This document shows, in pieces, positions 1 through 8,004 of a DNA stretch of 64,000 nucleotides. Every line of letters starts with the position of its first letter. Position 1 is the first letter of the stretch. Origin of the DNA: Phycisphaerales bacterium (GTDB lineage Bacteria; Planctomycetota; Phycisphaerae; UBA1845); contig JADZBE010000029.1 in assembly GCA_020852275.1 (NCBI GenBank), forward strand, positions 82,399 to 146,398. Direction: 5' to 3'. The notes beneath the pieces are model-generated. The model saw only the letters and a program-made list of their open reading frames with translations, searched no databases and was not told where the DNA came from. The translations under genes were made by a program, and so were the position numbers.

Positions 1-3000
1 ACCCATCCGGCTAGTCACCGGCTCGGAGAGCCGGTGGACCGGTGGCTGCTCGGAGAGCAGCCCCACCTCAGCGGGCGGCCCCACCTCGGAGTGCGGCCCC
101 ACCTCGGCGGGCGGCCCCACCTCGGAGAGCAGCCCCACCTCCGCGGACGGCCCCACCTCGGCTGGCAGCCCCGCCTCGGAGAGCAGCTCCACAGCGGCGG
201 GCGTTTCCTGCGGGGGTTCGATCAGGAAGAATCCATGTCCCGAGTTCGAGGGGAACAGGCGAACGAAGTCCGCTTCGTTGACGATCAGCTCGCTTTGCAG
301 CGCGCTGCCTTTCAGCAGGGCCACGAAGCGCAGCGCGACCTTCCGGCCCGACTCGTCTTCGATCTCCAAGTCGCGCCCCGGCCCGGAGTGCAATTGCCAG
401 CGGACGCTGGCCTCGTCGCCGATGGCGGGGATGGCGCCGTCGGTGAACGTCACGTCAAGCAGGTTCCAAGGCGAGCCGTCGGGCGGGAGCTTGTCCTTCA
501 TGTATGAGGAGAACGCGAAGCCGCCGCGGGCGATGAACGCGGACGAGGCGCCGAGGATGCGCGGTCGAGTCGGGGCGTAGAGCCCCTGGCAGCTCGTCTC
601 ATCGCCGCGCTGAAAGCGGAAGGGGAACACGCGCGAGCGCTCGATCAGATGCAGCGTTTCAGGCGGAAGGTCCAGCTCCTTGCGGCCTTGCTCCGTGCTG
701 ATGTCGTGTGGAAGTGGGGAGGTGGTTTCCGCCAGCAGCGCGAAGCCGCCCGTGCCGGTCGCGCGAGCGGCCGCGACTCGCTGAGGGGTCGATGCCCGCC
801 CTGATGCCTCTGAGTCGCCGAGGCGATCCTCTGAGTCATCCGCGGTCAATCGAAACGCCGCCAGCGAGCAGACCAGGAACGTGGCCGAGGCGATGAGCGC
901 GATGGTCAGCAGGCTTCGACCGCGATGTCGCGGCGCGTTTCCCACGCCCATGCGCACCCAGGCGCCGCGCCCCGCTCGCGCCGTCATGGGTCGCACCCCG
1001 TGGAGGCGCATGGCCGTGACCGCCAGGCCGGAAACCAGCGCCAGCACTCCGACGATGAAGAAAGCTATCGGCGCGTGGTCCGTGTCGCGGAGCGGCCAAG
1101 CGATCGCGCCGGCGATGATCAGCCCGGCACCGCTGCCAATGGCGACGCGGCGCGCCTTGACGCCTGAGGATCGCGAATGCGCCGTGCCTGCGACGGCGCC
1201 GGCCAGCAAGCCTCTCGTCGAGAGCGTCAGGACGCCGCGCAGGGCCAGCGCCATGCTGCCCAGCGCTACGAGGGTCGCCGTCGCCCATCCGATCGCCAAG
1301 CTGGAAGCCGTCACATGCAGCGTGAGGAACGGCGCGCTCGCCGCGCCGGACCACCATGTGCGCAGTCCGGCGAGCATGAGCCATGCGTATCCGCACGCCA
1401 GAGGCAGCCCCAGCACGCTTCCGACGGAGACGATCGCCGCGCCCTCGCTCAGCAGGATGCGGCGAATCCGCTCGGAGGTGAAGCCCACCGCCGACAGCAG
1501 GCCGATCTCCCGCGCGCGCTGCTCCACGCCCAGCCGAAACAGCAGCGCCACAAGCATGGCCGCGGAGGCGATCAGAAAGAAGCTGAAGCCGATGAACAGC
1601 CCGGAGAAATCCGTCGTGCCGCGCGACGACTCCAAAGCGCGGCGGCGCACGGGATCCACCACGAAGCCGAAATCCGCGGGATCGACGGACGCGAGAAAGT
1701 GTTTCTCAAACTGCTGCGCAAGTTCGGTAAGCGGCTGATCCTCCTTCGGCAGGAGGCGAATCGACGTGAGCCGGCCATGTCTTTCCGGCTGATCCGCCCA
1801 GAGCGACTGCGCCCGTGCGAGGTTGACGAACGCCTTCGGCGCGGCGCGGTGGCGGTCCCAGTAGGCCTCGTCGTCGTCGCGGATCTTCTTGAAATCAAAG
1901 GGAAACGGCGGATCCCAGTCGGAGAGCTTGCGCGCGTCGGTGATGCCGGGATACGCGGGGGCGAAGCCCGCGTCGAGCAGCGGACCGTCCATCGGCAGAA
2001 TGGCCGCGACGCGGAAGTCGGCCTCCTGCGTCGTCAGCGGCGCCATGCCGCGCGAGACGAAATAGCGCAGCGTCAGCGCGTCGCCGACCTTCGCGTCGAG
2101 CTGCTGCGCGGTCCATGCGTTGATGAAGATATCGTTCACCTCCAGCGCGGGAAGAGGCTTGCCCTCCGCATCGTGCGAGCTCGCCCACGCCTGCGGCGGC
2201 GCGTCGATCCCCGCGACGATGGAGTAGGGCACGGATTTTCTGTCGGCGGTTTCGATGTCGTTGGCAAGATAGGCGAGGATGGAGGCCGTACTCGCGCCGA
2301 GTCGCTCGGCAGCGGAGTGCGCCGCATGTTCGGCGGGCGGGCGCAGCAGCATCTCGCTCGATTCCAGCACGACGTGCCCCCGCGTCGCATCCATCCGCAG
2401 TTGCAGGCCCAGATCCGACAGGCTCACGCTCTTGGCCACCGCCCTCAGCACGGCGCCACCAAAATCCGGCGGTAAGCCCCCGTCGCACGGCCCCGGAATT
2501 AGCACGGCGTTGAACAACCCATCTCGATGCAGCGCAGCCTGCAGCCGTTGGAGCGGAATGAATACATTTCGGGCCGTCAGCCGTCCGGTGCGCAGGCCGA
2601 AAGTAGCGAGGTCTCGGTCTTCGAGGATAGCGGCCACCCTCAGCCGCAGCGTCACGGCCGTCGAATCCTTTCGCCCCATGAGGGATTCGAGAGGAATATC
2701 CGACGGACGCGGGAGGGTGAGCACGAACTCATCGCCGGGATTGAGGCTCAGCTCTCGCGCGAAGGCCTCGTTCACTCGGACTTCGTCCTCTTCCAGCAGA
2801 CGAAACGGATCACTGCCCGGAGCTCTGCGGGCGCGGTAGAGGAGCTCGCGGTCCTGCGCCATCGCCCAGAACTCGTCATCGAACCCGATCGCTTGAATGT
2901 CCGCGGATCGAGCGCCGCTTGAGGCATGTTGTGCGATGCACGGCAGGATGATCGCGCGCGCGACAACAGCGCCGAGCTCGATACTGGGCGCGGCGGCGCC

Positions 3001-3279
3001 TGGGGGCCTTTGGCGCTCCATTTCGACCCAAATCGCATTGCCCAAGGCGGAGTGCGCGCCCTTCGAGGGGCCCTCGCCGAAAAACCGCGGCGCGATTAGC
3101 GCATACTCCACGTCACCGAGCCGGCTCAACGCGCGATCCCGAAGGCTGCCGCGCATCGAATCACCTACGAGCAGAGCGCCCGTGAGGACGGCCGAGCCGG
3201 TCATCACGCCCAGGATCACGGCGAGGTTGGCGCGGGCGCGGTGGGCGAGGCTCTGGAGGACGTACCGGCGAAGGGTCAT
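1..3279 (-). CDS. Large FtsX/MacB-type ABC transporter permease, C-terminus beyond the left edge
   Basis: The minus-strand frame starting at the ATG at 3279 stays open for 1093 codons to base 1, so the gene is partial. The protein starts MTLRRYVLQSLAHR and has a first membrane segment at about residues 19-40. An FtsX core lies at about residues 553-633, with a hydrophobic helix followed by VEQRAREIGLLSAVGF. More helices follow at about 715-795, then an extracytoplasmic region containing GDETSCQGLY and GHGFFLIEPP. This is the planctomycete type of MacB/LolC-like permease, expected to drive export or extraction of an envelope substrate with the ATPase encoded just upstream. Its start overlaps that ATPase stop as ATGA, so the pair is translationally coupled. 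Odd feature: a hexapeptide repeat tract near residues 1025-1073. The substrate cannot be told. Confidence 0.85.
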   Translation of the reverse strand, partial: MTLRRYVLQSLAHRARANLAVILGVMTGSAVLTGALLVGDSMRGSLRDRALSRLGDVEYALIAPRFFGEGPSKGAHSALGNAIWVEMERQRPPGAAAPSIELGAVVARAIILPCIAQHASSGARSADIQAIGFDDEFWAMAQDRELLYRARRAPGSDPFRLLEEDEVRVNEAFARELSLNPGDEFVLTLPRPSDIPLESLMGRKDSTAVTLRLRVAAILEDRDLATFGLRTGRLTARNVFIPLQRLQAALHRDGLFNAVLIPGPCDGGLPPDFGGAVLRAVAKSVSLSDLGLQLRMDATRGHVVLESSEMLLRPPAEHAAHSAAERLGASTASILAYLANDIETADRKSVPYSIVAGIDAPPQAWASSHDAEGKPLPALEVNDIFINAWTAQQLDAKVGDALTLRYFVSRGMAPLTTQEADFRVAAILPMDGPLLDAGFAPAYPGITDARKLSDWDPPFPFDFKKIRDDDEAYWDRHRAAPKAFVNLARAQSLWADQPERHGRLTSIRLLPKEDQPLTELAQQFEKHFLASVDPADFGFVVDPVRRRALESSRGTTDFSGLFIGFSFFLIASAAMLVALLFRLGVEQRAREIGLLSAVGFTSERIRRILLSEGAAIVSVGSVLGLPLACGYAWLMLAGLRTWWSGAASAPFLTLHVTASSLAIGWATATLVALGSMALALRGVLTLSTRGLLAGAVAGTAHSRSSGVKARRVAIGSGAGLIIAGAIAWPLRDTDHAPIAFFIVGVLALVSGLAVTAMRLHGVRPMTARAGRGAWVRMGVGNAPRHRGRSLLTIALIASATFLVCSLAAFRLTADDSEDRLGDSEASGRASTPQRVAAARATGTGGFALLAETTSPLPHDISTEQGRKELDLPPETLHLIERSRVFPFRFQRGDETSCQGLYAPTRPRILGASSAFIARGGFAFSSYMKDKLPPDGSPWNLLDVTFTDGAIPAIGDEASVRWQLHSGPGRDLEIEDESGRKVALRFVALLKGSALQSELIVNEADFVRLFPSNSGHGFFLIEPPQETPAAVELLSEAGLPAEVGPSAEVGLLSEVGPPAEVGPHSEVGPPAEVGLLSEQPPVHRLSEPVTSRMG
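61..204 (-). repeat. In-frame 18-bp tandem repeat (8 units) inside the permease gene
   Basis: Eight units of 18 bp run from 61 to 204, each a variant of ccccacctcggagagcag on the plus strand; the last two are degenerate. On the coding minus strand each unit gives a hexapeptide of the form EVGPPA, EVGPHS or EVGLLS. The period is a multiple of three, so copy number can change without breaking the reading frame. The tract follows the GFFLIEPP segment of the extracytoplasmic domain and so probably forms a flexible linker outside the membrane. Confidence 0.85.
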
Positions 3280-4073
3280 GATGTCGTCCGCGTCAGTTCC
3301 ACGAGACGGCCCTCGTTCAGTTCGAAGACGCTGTCAAAGCGAGAGGCCAGGCTTTCGCTGTGCGTGACGACGATGAGGGCCACGCCCGCAAAGCGCGGCA
3401 GCTCCGCCAGCAGGTTGGCCGCGTCGGCGGCGCTGGCGCGGTCGAGGTTGCCCGTCGGTTCGTCGGCGAGGACCAGCGCCGGCTGTTGAATAAGCGCGCG
3501 GGCGATGGCGGTGCGCTGGCGCTCGCCGCCGGAAAGCTCCGCGGGGCGATGCGTCAGTCGGGCGGAAAGTCCGACCCGATCAAGCAGTGCCTTCGCTCTC
3601 GATCGGGCGTCCGCTCCCTTGCTGCCTGCATCCATGCTGCCTTGGCGCTTGCCGCCCGCGTGCTCTTCGTCCGCGCGCTTCTCGTCCGCGTCGCCGCTGC
3701 CGTCCGCCAGCGTCGGCAGCAGCACGTTTTCCAAGACACTGAGGTGCGGCAGGAGGTGGTGATCCTGGAAGACGAAGCCGATGCGGCGGTTGCGGAACCG
3801 CGCCAGCGCCTGCGGCGCGAGGTCGAAAGGGTTCGCTCCATCGAGCGTAAGGGACCCCGACGTGGGCGGCTCCAGCGTGCCGAGGATGTTCAGCAGCGTG
3901 CTCTTGCCGCAGCCAGACGGACCCATGATGGCCGCGGACTGCCCGCGCTGAAGCCGCAGCGTCGCGCCGCGCAGAATCTCCAGCTCGCCGCCGGGCGTCG
4001 GATAGGACTTGGCGATGTTCTCGGCGCTGAGCATTCGATCGTCTGGCCCCGGAGCTTCCGCGTGCTCTTGCAT
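3276..4073 (-). CDS. ABC transporter ATP-binding protein, LolD/MacB type
   Basis: A 265-residue ATPase that energises the adjacent FtsX-type permease. Visible motifs are Walker A GPSGCGKST at residues 51-59, Q-loop FVFQDHHLLPHLS, signature LSGGERQR, Walker B ALVLADEP and the switch histidine in VVTHS. The spacing is that of the LolD/MacB family, except for a charged insert of about 30 residues between the Q-loop region and the signature (from about GSGDADEKRA), which is rich in Asp, Glu, Lys and Gly and looks like a surface loop. An internal Met at residue 14 (MLSAENIAKSY) could be the true start, because the first 13 residues are outside the family core. The stop codon overlaps the permease start by 4 bp. 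Cytoplasmic, membrane-associated. Confidence 0.93.
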   Translation of the reverse strand: MQEHAEAPGPDDRMLSAENIAKSYPTPGGELEILRGATLRLQRGQSAAIMGPSGCGKSTLLNILGTLEPPTSGSLTLDGANPFDLAPQALARFRNRRIGFVFQDHHLLPHLSVLENVLLPTLADGSGDADEKRADEEHAGGKRQGSMDAGSKGADARSRAKALLDRVGLSARLTHRPAELSGGERQRTAIARALIQQPALVLADEPTGNLDRASAADAANLLAELPRFAGVALIVVTHSESLASRFDSVFELNEGRLVELTRTTS

Positions 4074-4147
4074 CCTAGATGGAAGCTCGCTGAAGGAAAA
4101 CCGGGTGGCGCGGTCCGGGGTACGCCCCTGAAGGTGGCGAGCGGGGC

Positions 4148-4245
4148 GACAGCATGGTCAACGGAGTGCCGCAAACCATGCCGCCCGCCGTGGCAAGCGG
4201 GGAGACAGCATGGTCAACGGAGTACCGTAGGCCATGCCACCCGCC
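4148..4245. repeat. Two tandem copies of a GAGTAC-loop hairpin repeat
   Basis: Two units start at 4148 and 4204 (period 56 bp), each beginning gacagcatggtcaacggagt. Each unit can fold: ATGGT pairs with ACCAT in the first, ATGGTC with GGCCAT in the second, and the 3' flank reads CCGCCCG or CCACCCG. The flank at 4080-4110 (ggaagctcgctgaaggaaaaccgggtggc) is also found, inverted, near 48444-48476. The space from 4074 to 4433 holds no gene that I can support; it consists of this element and a GC-rich lead into the next gene. Confidence 0.7.
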
Positions 4246-4433
4246 GGGATCGACGCTCGGTTCGAGCTTCGGTGCGGAGACGCAAAGGAGGTCGAGGTGG
4301 TTCGGCGGCGCGGGCGCCGCTATGATGCGATCGGGCGCAGGCCGCAATGCGGGGCAGGCGCGGGCAGGCGCGGGCAGGCAGCGGCAGGCGTCGTCGGGCG
4401 GCACAGAGCGGCGATTCGAGGAGCTTGACAACG

Positions 4434-5567
4434 GTGAGTGGGCAACATCATCCGCCACGGATACTGCTGGCGAAAATCGGATTGGACGGGCACGACCGCG
4501 GCGTGAAAGTGCTCGCGCGGGCGTTCCGCGACGCGGGGATGGACGTGATCTACACGGGGCTTTGGCAGACGCCCGCGGTGACGATGCACGCCGCGCTGCA
4601 GGAGGACGTGGACGTCGTCGGCGTCAGCCTGCTCTCCGCGGCGCATATGACCGTCATGCCGGAGATTCTGCGCCTGCGGGAGGAACTGGGCATCGAGGAC
4701 ATGCCCGTCGTGCTCGGCGGCATCGTGCCCGAAGCGGACCACCCGGCGCTGAAAGACATGGGCGTGGCGGCGGTGTTCAATCCCGGCTCGTCGATGGACC
4801 AGATTATCACCACGCTCAAGTCGCTGGGAGGAGCGAGAAGGCGGCCTGATTCCGGCGCGCTGCGCAAGGGCTTCGAGGCGCGCGACGTGCGGGCGCTGGC
4901 GCGGACGCTGACGGCGATCCAGCGCGACTGGGAGCTGAAAGGGTGGAACCCGTCGCAGCGCGGCAATGGGTCGCGGGTGGTCGGGGTCACGGGCGCGCCC
5001 GGCGTGGGGAAGAGTTCGTTCATCGCGCGGTTGAGCCGCGAGCTGCGCGGGCGCGGGCACAAGGTCGGCGTGGTGTGCGTGGACCCCTCCAGCCCGGTGA
5101 CGGGAGGAGCGCTGCTCGGCGACCGGCTGCGTATGATGGGTCAGGAGCCGGACGCCAGCTTTTTTGTCCGCAGCGTTTCCTCCGGACCGGTGACCGACGG
5201 GACGGGTCCGCACTGTCGCGAGATCGTGGACGCGCTCTCCGCGTTCGGGTTCGAGTACATCATCGTCGAGACCGTCGGCGCGGGGCAGGCCGACGTGGGC
5301 ATTCGCCATCTCGCCGACCGTGTGCTCCTCGTGCTCATGCCCGAATCCGGCGACAGCGTTCAGTTCAGCAAGGCCGGCATCATGGAGATTGCGCACGGCT
5401 TCGTGATCAACAAGTGCGACCTCCCCGGCGCGGACGCAACGCTGGCGCAGCTCGTGGGCGCCGTGGGCGACTCGCGCCCGGCTTGGAAGAGCAGCACGAT
5501 GACGGACGAAGGATTCGCGCAGGTGGCGGACTGGGTCAGCGCGGGAGGAAGAGCTGCTAGCTGCTAG
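4434..5567 (+). CDS. B12-binding domain fused to MeaB/ArgK-type G-protein chaperone
   Basis: A 377-residue protein from the GTG at 4434, chosen because gaggag lies 10 bp upstream; an in-frame ATG at 4347 would add an Arg-rich tail unlike the family. Residues about 8-135 form a cobalamin-binding domain as in methylmalonyl-CoA mutase: the base-off DxHxxG motif appears as KIGLDGHDRG, followed by SLLSAAH and GGIVPEAD. Residues about 150-360 form a MeaB-type GTPase with P-loop GAPGVGKSS, a VETVGAGQ segment and NKCD for guanine recognition. The order B12-domain then G-domain is that of the first half of IcmF, but the mutase barrel is absent and no mutase gene is in the window. It may load or protect cobalamin on a mutase encoded elsewhere. 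The last residues (AASC, stop) are encoded by a simple repeat, and the C-terminal dimerisation arm of MeaB seems missing. Confidence 0.85.
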   Translation: MSGQHHPPRILLAKIGLDGHDRGVKVLARAFRDAGMDVIYTGLWQTPAVTMHAALQEDVDVVGVSLLSAAHMTVMPEILRLREELGIEDMPVVLGGIVPEADHPALKDMGVAAVFNPGSSMDQIITTLKSLGGARRRPDSGALRKGFEARDVRALARTLTAIQRDWELKGWNPSQRGNGSRVVGVTGAPGVGKSSFIARLSRELRGRGHKVGVVCVDPSSPVTGGALLGDRLRMMGQEPDASFFVRSVSSGPVTDGTGPHCREIVDALSAFGFEYIIVETVGAGQADVGIRHLADRVLLVLMPESGDSVQFSKAGIMEIAHGFVINKCDLPGADATLAQLVGAVGDSRPAWKSSTMTDEGFAQVADWVSAGGRAASC

Positions 5568-5735
5568 CTGTTAGCTGCTAGCTGCTAGCTGTTAGCCACG
5601 AGCCGCCAGCTCTATGCGCATGGCCGGCGGCTCCACACCATCGACCCCGGTACCCGACACCCGAGCACCCGACACCCGAGTACCCGATACCCGAGTACCC
5701 GACACCCGAGTACCCGAGTACCCGATACCCGCCCC
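5553..5735. repeat. Two simple-sequence tracts between the B12/MeaB gene and tadC
   Basis: From 5553 to about 5597 the sequence is built from AGCTGCT and AGCTGTT heptamers, and this tract includes the last codons and stop of the upstream gene. From about 5648 to 5728 it is built from ACCCGACACCCGAGT and ACCCGATACCCGAGT variants. The two tracts fill the convergent gap between the genes. Related TTAGCTG/TTAGCTC repeats recur at 6721-6750 on the other side of tadC. Confidence 0.8.
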
Positions 5736-5738
5736 CCA

Positions 5739-6695
5739 TCATCCTCCCTTGCCCATGACCGCCGGGTTTTCCTGCAGCGTCTGAATCATCTTCAATGCGG
5801 CCGGTCCGGCGAGGACGACGAGAATCGCCGGGAAGATGAAGAGGATCAGCGGGGCCATGAGTTTGACCGTGGTCTTCTGGGCACGTTCCTCGGCGGCCTG
5901 GCGGCGCTTGGTGCGGAGGGTTTCCGCCTGGGTGCGCAGCGCGCGGGCGATGCTGGTGCCGAAGCGTTCAGCCTGGTTGACGATGGCGACGAGGGAACGC
6001 ATCTCTGCGATGCCGGTGCGGTTGGCGAGGTTGGCGAGCGCCTCGGCGCGGGGGATGCCCATCTGGCTTTCGAGCGTGACGATCTGCATCTCTTCGGCGA
6101 GGAGCGGATGAACTTGGCGCATTTCATCGCCGACGCGCTGGATCGCGGCGTCCAGCGCCAGGCCGGATTCAACGGAGATGACCATGAGGTCGAGTGCGTC
6201 GGGGATGCCGTTCTTCACGGCCTCGGCGCGCTTCGAGGCGGCCATCGAAAGCCAGAGGTTGGGCGCCATGAAGCCTCCGCCCATGCAGAACAGGACGGTG
6301 CCCGCGCCGTGCCCGAAGGTGTCGCCCTTGGTCCAGACGAAGATGGTGGCGACGATTCCGGCGAGCGCGGCGATCATGGTCTTGCTGCCCAGGAACAACG
6401 TGGCGGCGTTGTCGCGGCGGAAGCCCGCGCTGGCGAGCTTGAGGCGCAGCTTGGACATCTCCTCCGCGTTCTTGGGCATGACCGGGCGCATGGCGAAGGG
6501 CGCGAGGTTCTTCACTACCTTCTGCGCGACGGAGGCTTTGGCGCGTTTACGGATGTCGGTGATGTCCTCCTTGCGCGAGCGTCCGATCATGCGCCGCTGG
6601 ATGGTCTGGCTGTCGTCCTGGTTCTTGGGCCAGAGGGAATAGACGACCAGAGCCCCACTCATCAGAATCATCAGACCGACGACGTAAATGGGCAT
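5739..6695 (-). CDS. tadC: TadC-like inner-membrane platform protein (T2SSF domain)
   Basis: A 318-residue inner-membrane protein of the Tad (tight adherence) type IVc pilus machine. It has an N-terminal membrane segment (residues about 3-20), a linker, two hydrophobic stretches at about 100-150, a cytoplasmic T2SSF helical domain (GIPDALDLMVISVESGLALD, then ESQMGIPRAEAL), and a C-terminal hairpin of hydrophobic residues around LMAPLILFIFPAILVVLAGP. TadB and TadC together form the platform moved by the CpaF ATPase. It is the last gene of the minus-strand cluster but lies 316 bp after tadB, with repeats in the gap, so it may have its own promoter or the gap may be an insertion. Confidence 0.9.
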   Translation of the reverse strand: MPIYVVGLMILMSGALVVYSLWPKNQDDSQTIQRRMIGRSRKEDITDIRKRAKASVAQKVVKNLAPFAMRPVMPKNAEEMSKLRLKLASAGFRRDNAATLFLGSKTMIAALAGIVATIFVWTKGDTFGHGAGTVLFCMGGGFMAPNLWLSMAASKRAEAVKNGIPDALDLMVISVESGLALDAAIQRVGDEMRQVHPLLAEEMQIVTLESQMGIPRAEALANLANRTGIAEMRSLVAIVNQAERFGTSIARALRTQAETLRTKRRQAAEERAQKTTVKLMAPLILFIFPAILVVLAGPAALKMIQTLQENPAVMGKGG

Positions 6696-6880
6696 GATTT
6701 CAACTCCGCGGGAAAAGGGGCTGTTAGCTGTTAGCTCTTAGCTCTTAGCCATAAGATGCCGGCTCTCAAATGGCAGCGGTCAAGCGGCAGCCGTGAGCTG
6801 AACGCCGCTTTGTCCCTGCCAATACTTCTGCATCTTGACACTTCAATGGACAGCCCGTCACTTGCGTGAGGGGCTCTGAT

Positions 6881-6957
6881 TTCGGCATTCAGCATTCAGC
6901 TTTCGGCATTCAGCATTTGCATTTCGCCATTCGCTATTCGAAATTCGCTATTGCTCG
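6881..6957. repeat. AT-rich CATTCAGC/CATTCGC simple repeat between tadB and tadC
   Basis: From 6881 the sequence is a run of short words such as ttcggcattcagcattcagc followed by cgccattcgctattcgaaat, clearly lower in GC than its surroundings. Together with the TTAGCTG/TTAGCTC tract at 6721-6750 it makes up most of the 316-bp gap (6696-7011) between tadB and tadC. No gene or convincing promoter was seen in the gap. Confidence 0.75.
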
Positions 6958-7011
6958 CTCCCCCTCGCTGGCGCTACGGTTTCTGAAATCTGCGGTTCCT
7001 CGTCTCCGCGT

Positions 7012-8001
7012 TCAGACTTTGATATTCACGATCCAGCGGATCATGGCGAGACCCATGAGCTGCATGCCGCCGGCGACCATGAGGAGGATCTTGCCGGTGG
7101 GGTCCTCCAGGAGCACGTTGGCGTATTTTGGGTTGAGGTACATGCAGCCGGCAAAGACGAGGAACGGCAGCGCGAAAAGCACCCAGCCGGACAGGCGTCC
7201 TTCGGCGGTCAATCCCGCCACCATGCCGAACAGCTCGATTCGGGCGCGGATCACGCCGCCGATGTTGTCGATGACCTCGGCGAGGTCGCCGCCCGTCTGG
7301 CGCTGAATCAGCACGGCCGTCACGAAGAACTTCACGTCGAGCAGGTCAAGCCGGTTGGCCATGGCGACGAGCGCCTCCTCGATTTTCATGCCGAGGTTCT
7401 GCTCGTGGTACACGCGTCCGAACTCGGAGGCGATGGGGTTGGGCATCTGCTCATGGACGAGCTGGATGGCGCTGGCCAGTGAGTGCCCCGCGCGCAGCGC
7501 CTGGCTCATCATCTCGAAGACGTCGGGCAACTGATGGGTGATCTGCTTGAGGCGCCGCTTTCGCTTGAACGACAGGGCGACCAGCGGCAGCATGAGCACC
7601 GCCCCGGCGCATCCCACCGCCGCCAGCGGACTCGCCTGGAACGCCAGCAGTCCCATCATCACGCCGATGGCGCCGAGGACAAGGTTCATCAGCATCTTCG
7701 AGGCCGACCAGTCCACGTCCGCCTGGTCCAGCAGGCCCTGCACGCGCGCCACGATGCTGAGCTTGCCGAGCAACTGATCGGCGATGGACTTGGCGTCGCC
7801 GCCGGCCTGGCGGCGAAGGATGGACGCCTTCTCCTTTTCGTTCTTTTTCAGCGCGCTGACGCCGCGCAGGCGCTCCTGCACCTTCTTCTGTCCCGCGACC
7901 TTCGACTCGGATATCACCTGGTAGATGCCGTAGCACAGGAGCATCGAGCCGAAGAGCGGCAGCAGGATGTACAACAGGTCTTGCGTGGATGCGAGGGTCA
8001 T
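7012..8001 (-). CDS. tadB: TadB-like inner-membrane platform protein (T2SSF domain)
   Basis: A 329-residue T2SSF-domain membrane protein. An N-terminal membrane segment (LLYILLPLFGSMLLCYGIY) is followed by a basic stretch, two helices at about residues 110-145, the cytoplasmic domain (HQLPDVFEMMSQALRAGHSL, then ERTFG-like EQNLGMKIEEAL) and two C-terminal helices. The start ATG at 8001 lies 3 bp after the cpaF stop, and its ribosome site GAGGAG is inside the cpaF 3' end, so the two are translationally coupled. With TadC it forms the assembly platform that transmits CpaF motion to pilin insertion. Confidence 0.92.
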   Translation of the reverse strand: MTLASTQDLLYILLPLFGSMLLCYGIYQVISESKVAGQKKVQERLRGVSALKKNEKEKASILRRQAGGDAKSIADQLLGKLSIVARVQGLLDQADVDWSASKMLMNLVLGAIGVMMGLLAFQASPLAAVGCAGAVLMLPLVALSFKRKRRLKQITHQLPDVFEMMSQALRAGHSLASAIQLVHEQMPNPIASEFGRVYHEQNLGMKIEEALVAMANRLDLLDVKFFVTAVLIQRQTGGDLAEVIDNIGGVIRARIELFGMVAGLTAEGRLSGWVLFALPFLVFAGCMYLNPKYANVLLEDPTGKILLMVAGGMQLMGLAMIRWIVNIKV

Positions 8002-8004
8002 TCG

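Noticed and set aside
1177..2475. Long plus-strand open frame opposite the permease
   Set aside because: Arg/Gln-rich shadow of the minus-strand permease frame, which is open for over 1000 codons with clear membrane helices and FtsX sequence.
5648..5728. Origin-like iterons in the ACCCGA tract
   Set aside because: Simple decanucleotide variation with no DnaA-box-like words, AT-rich segment or replication gene nearby.
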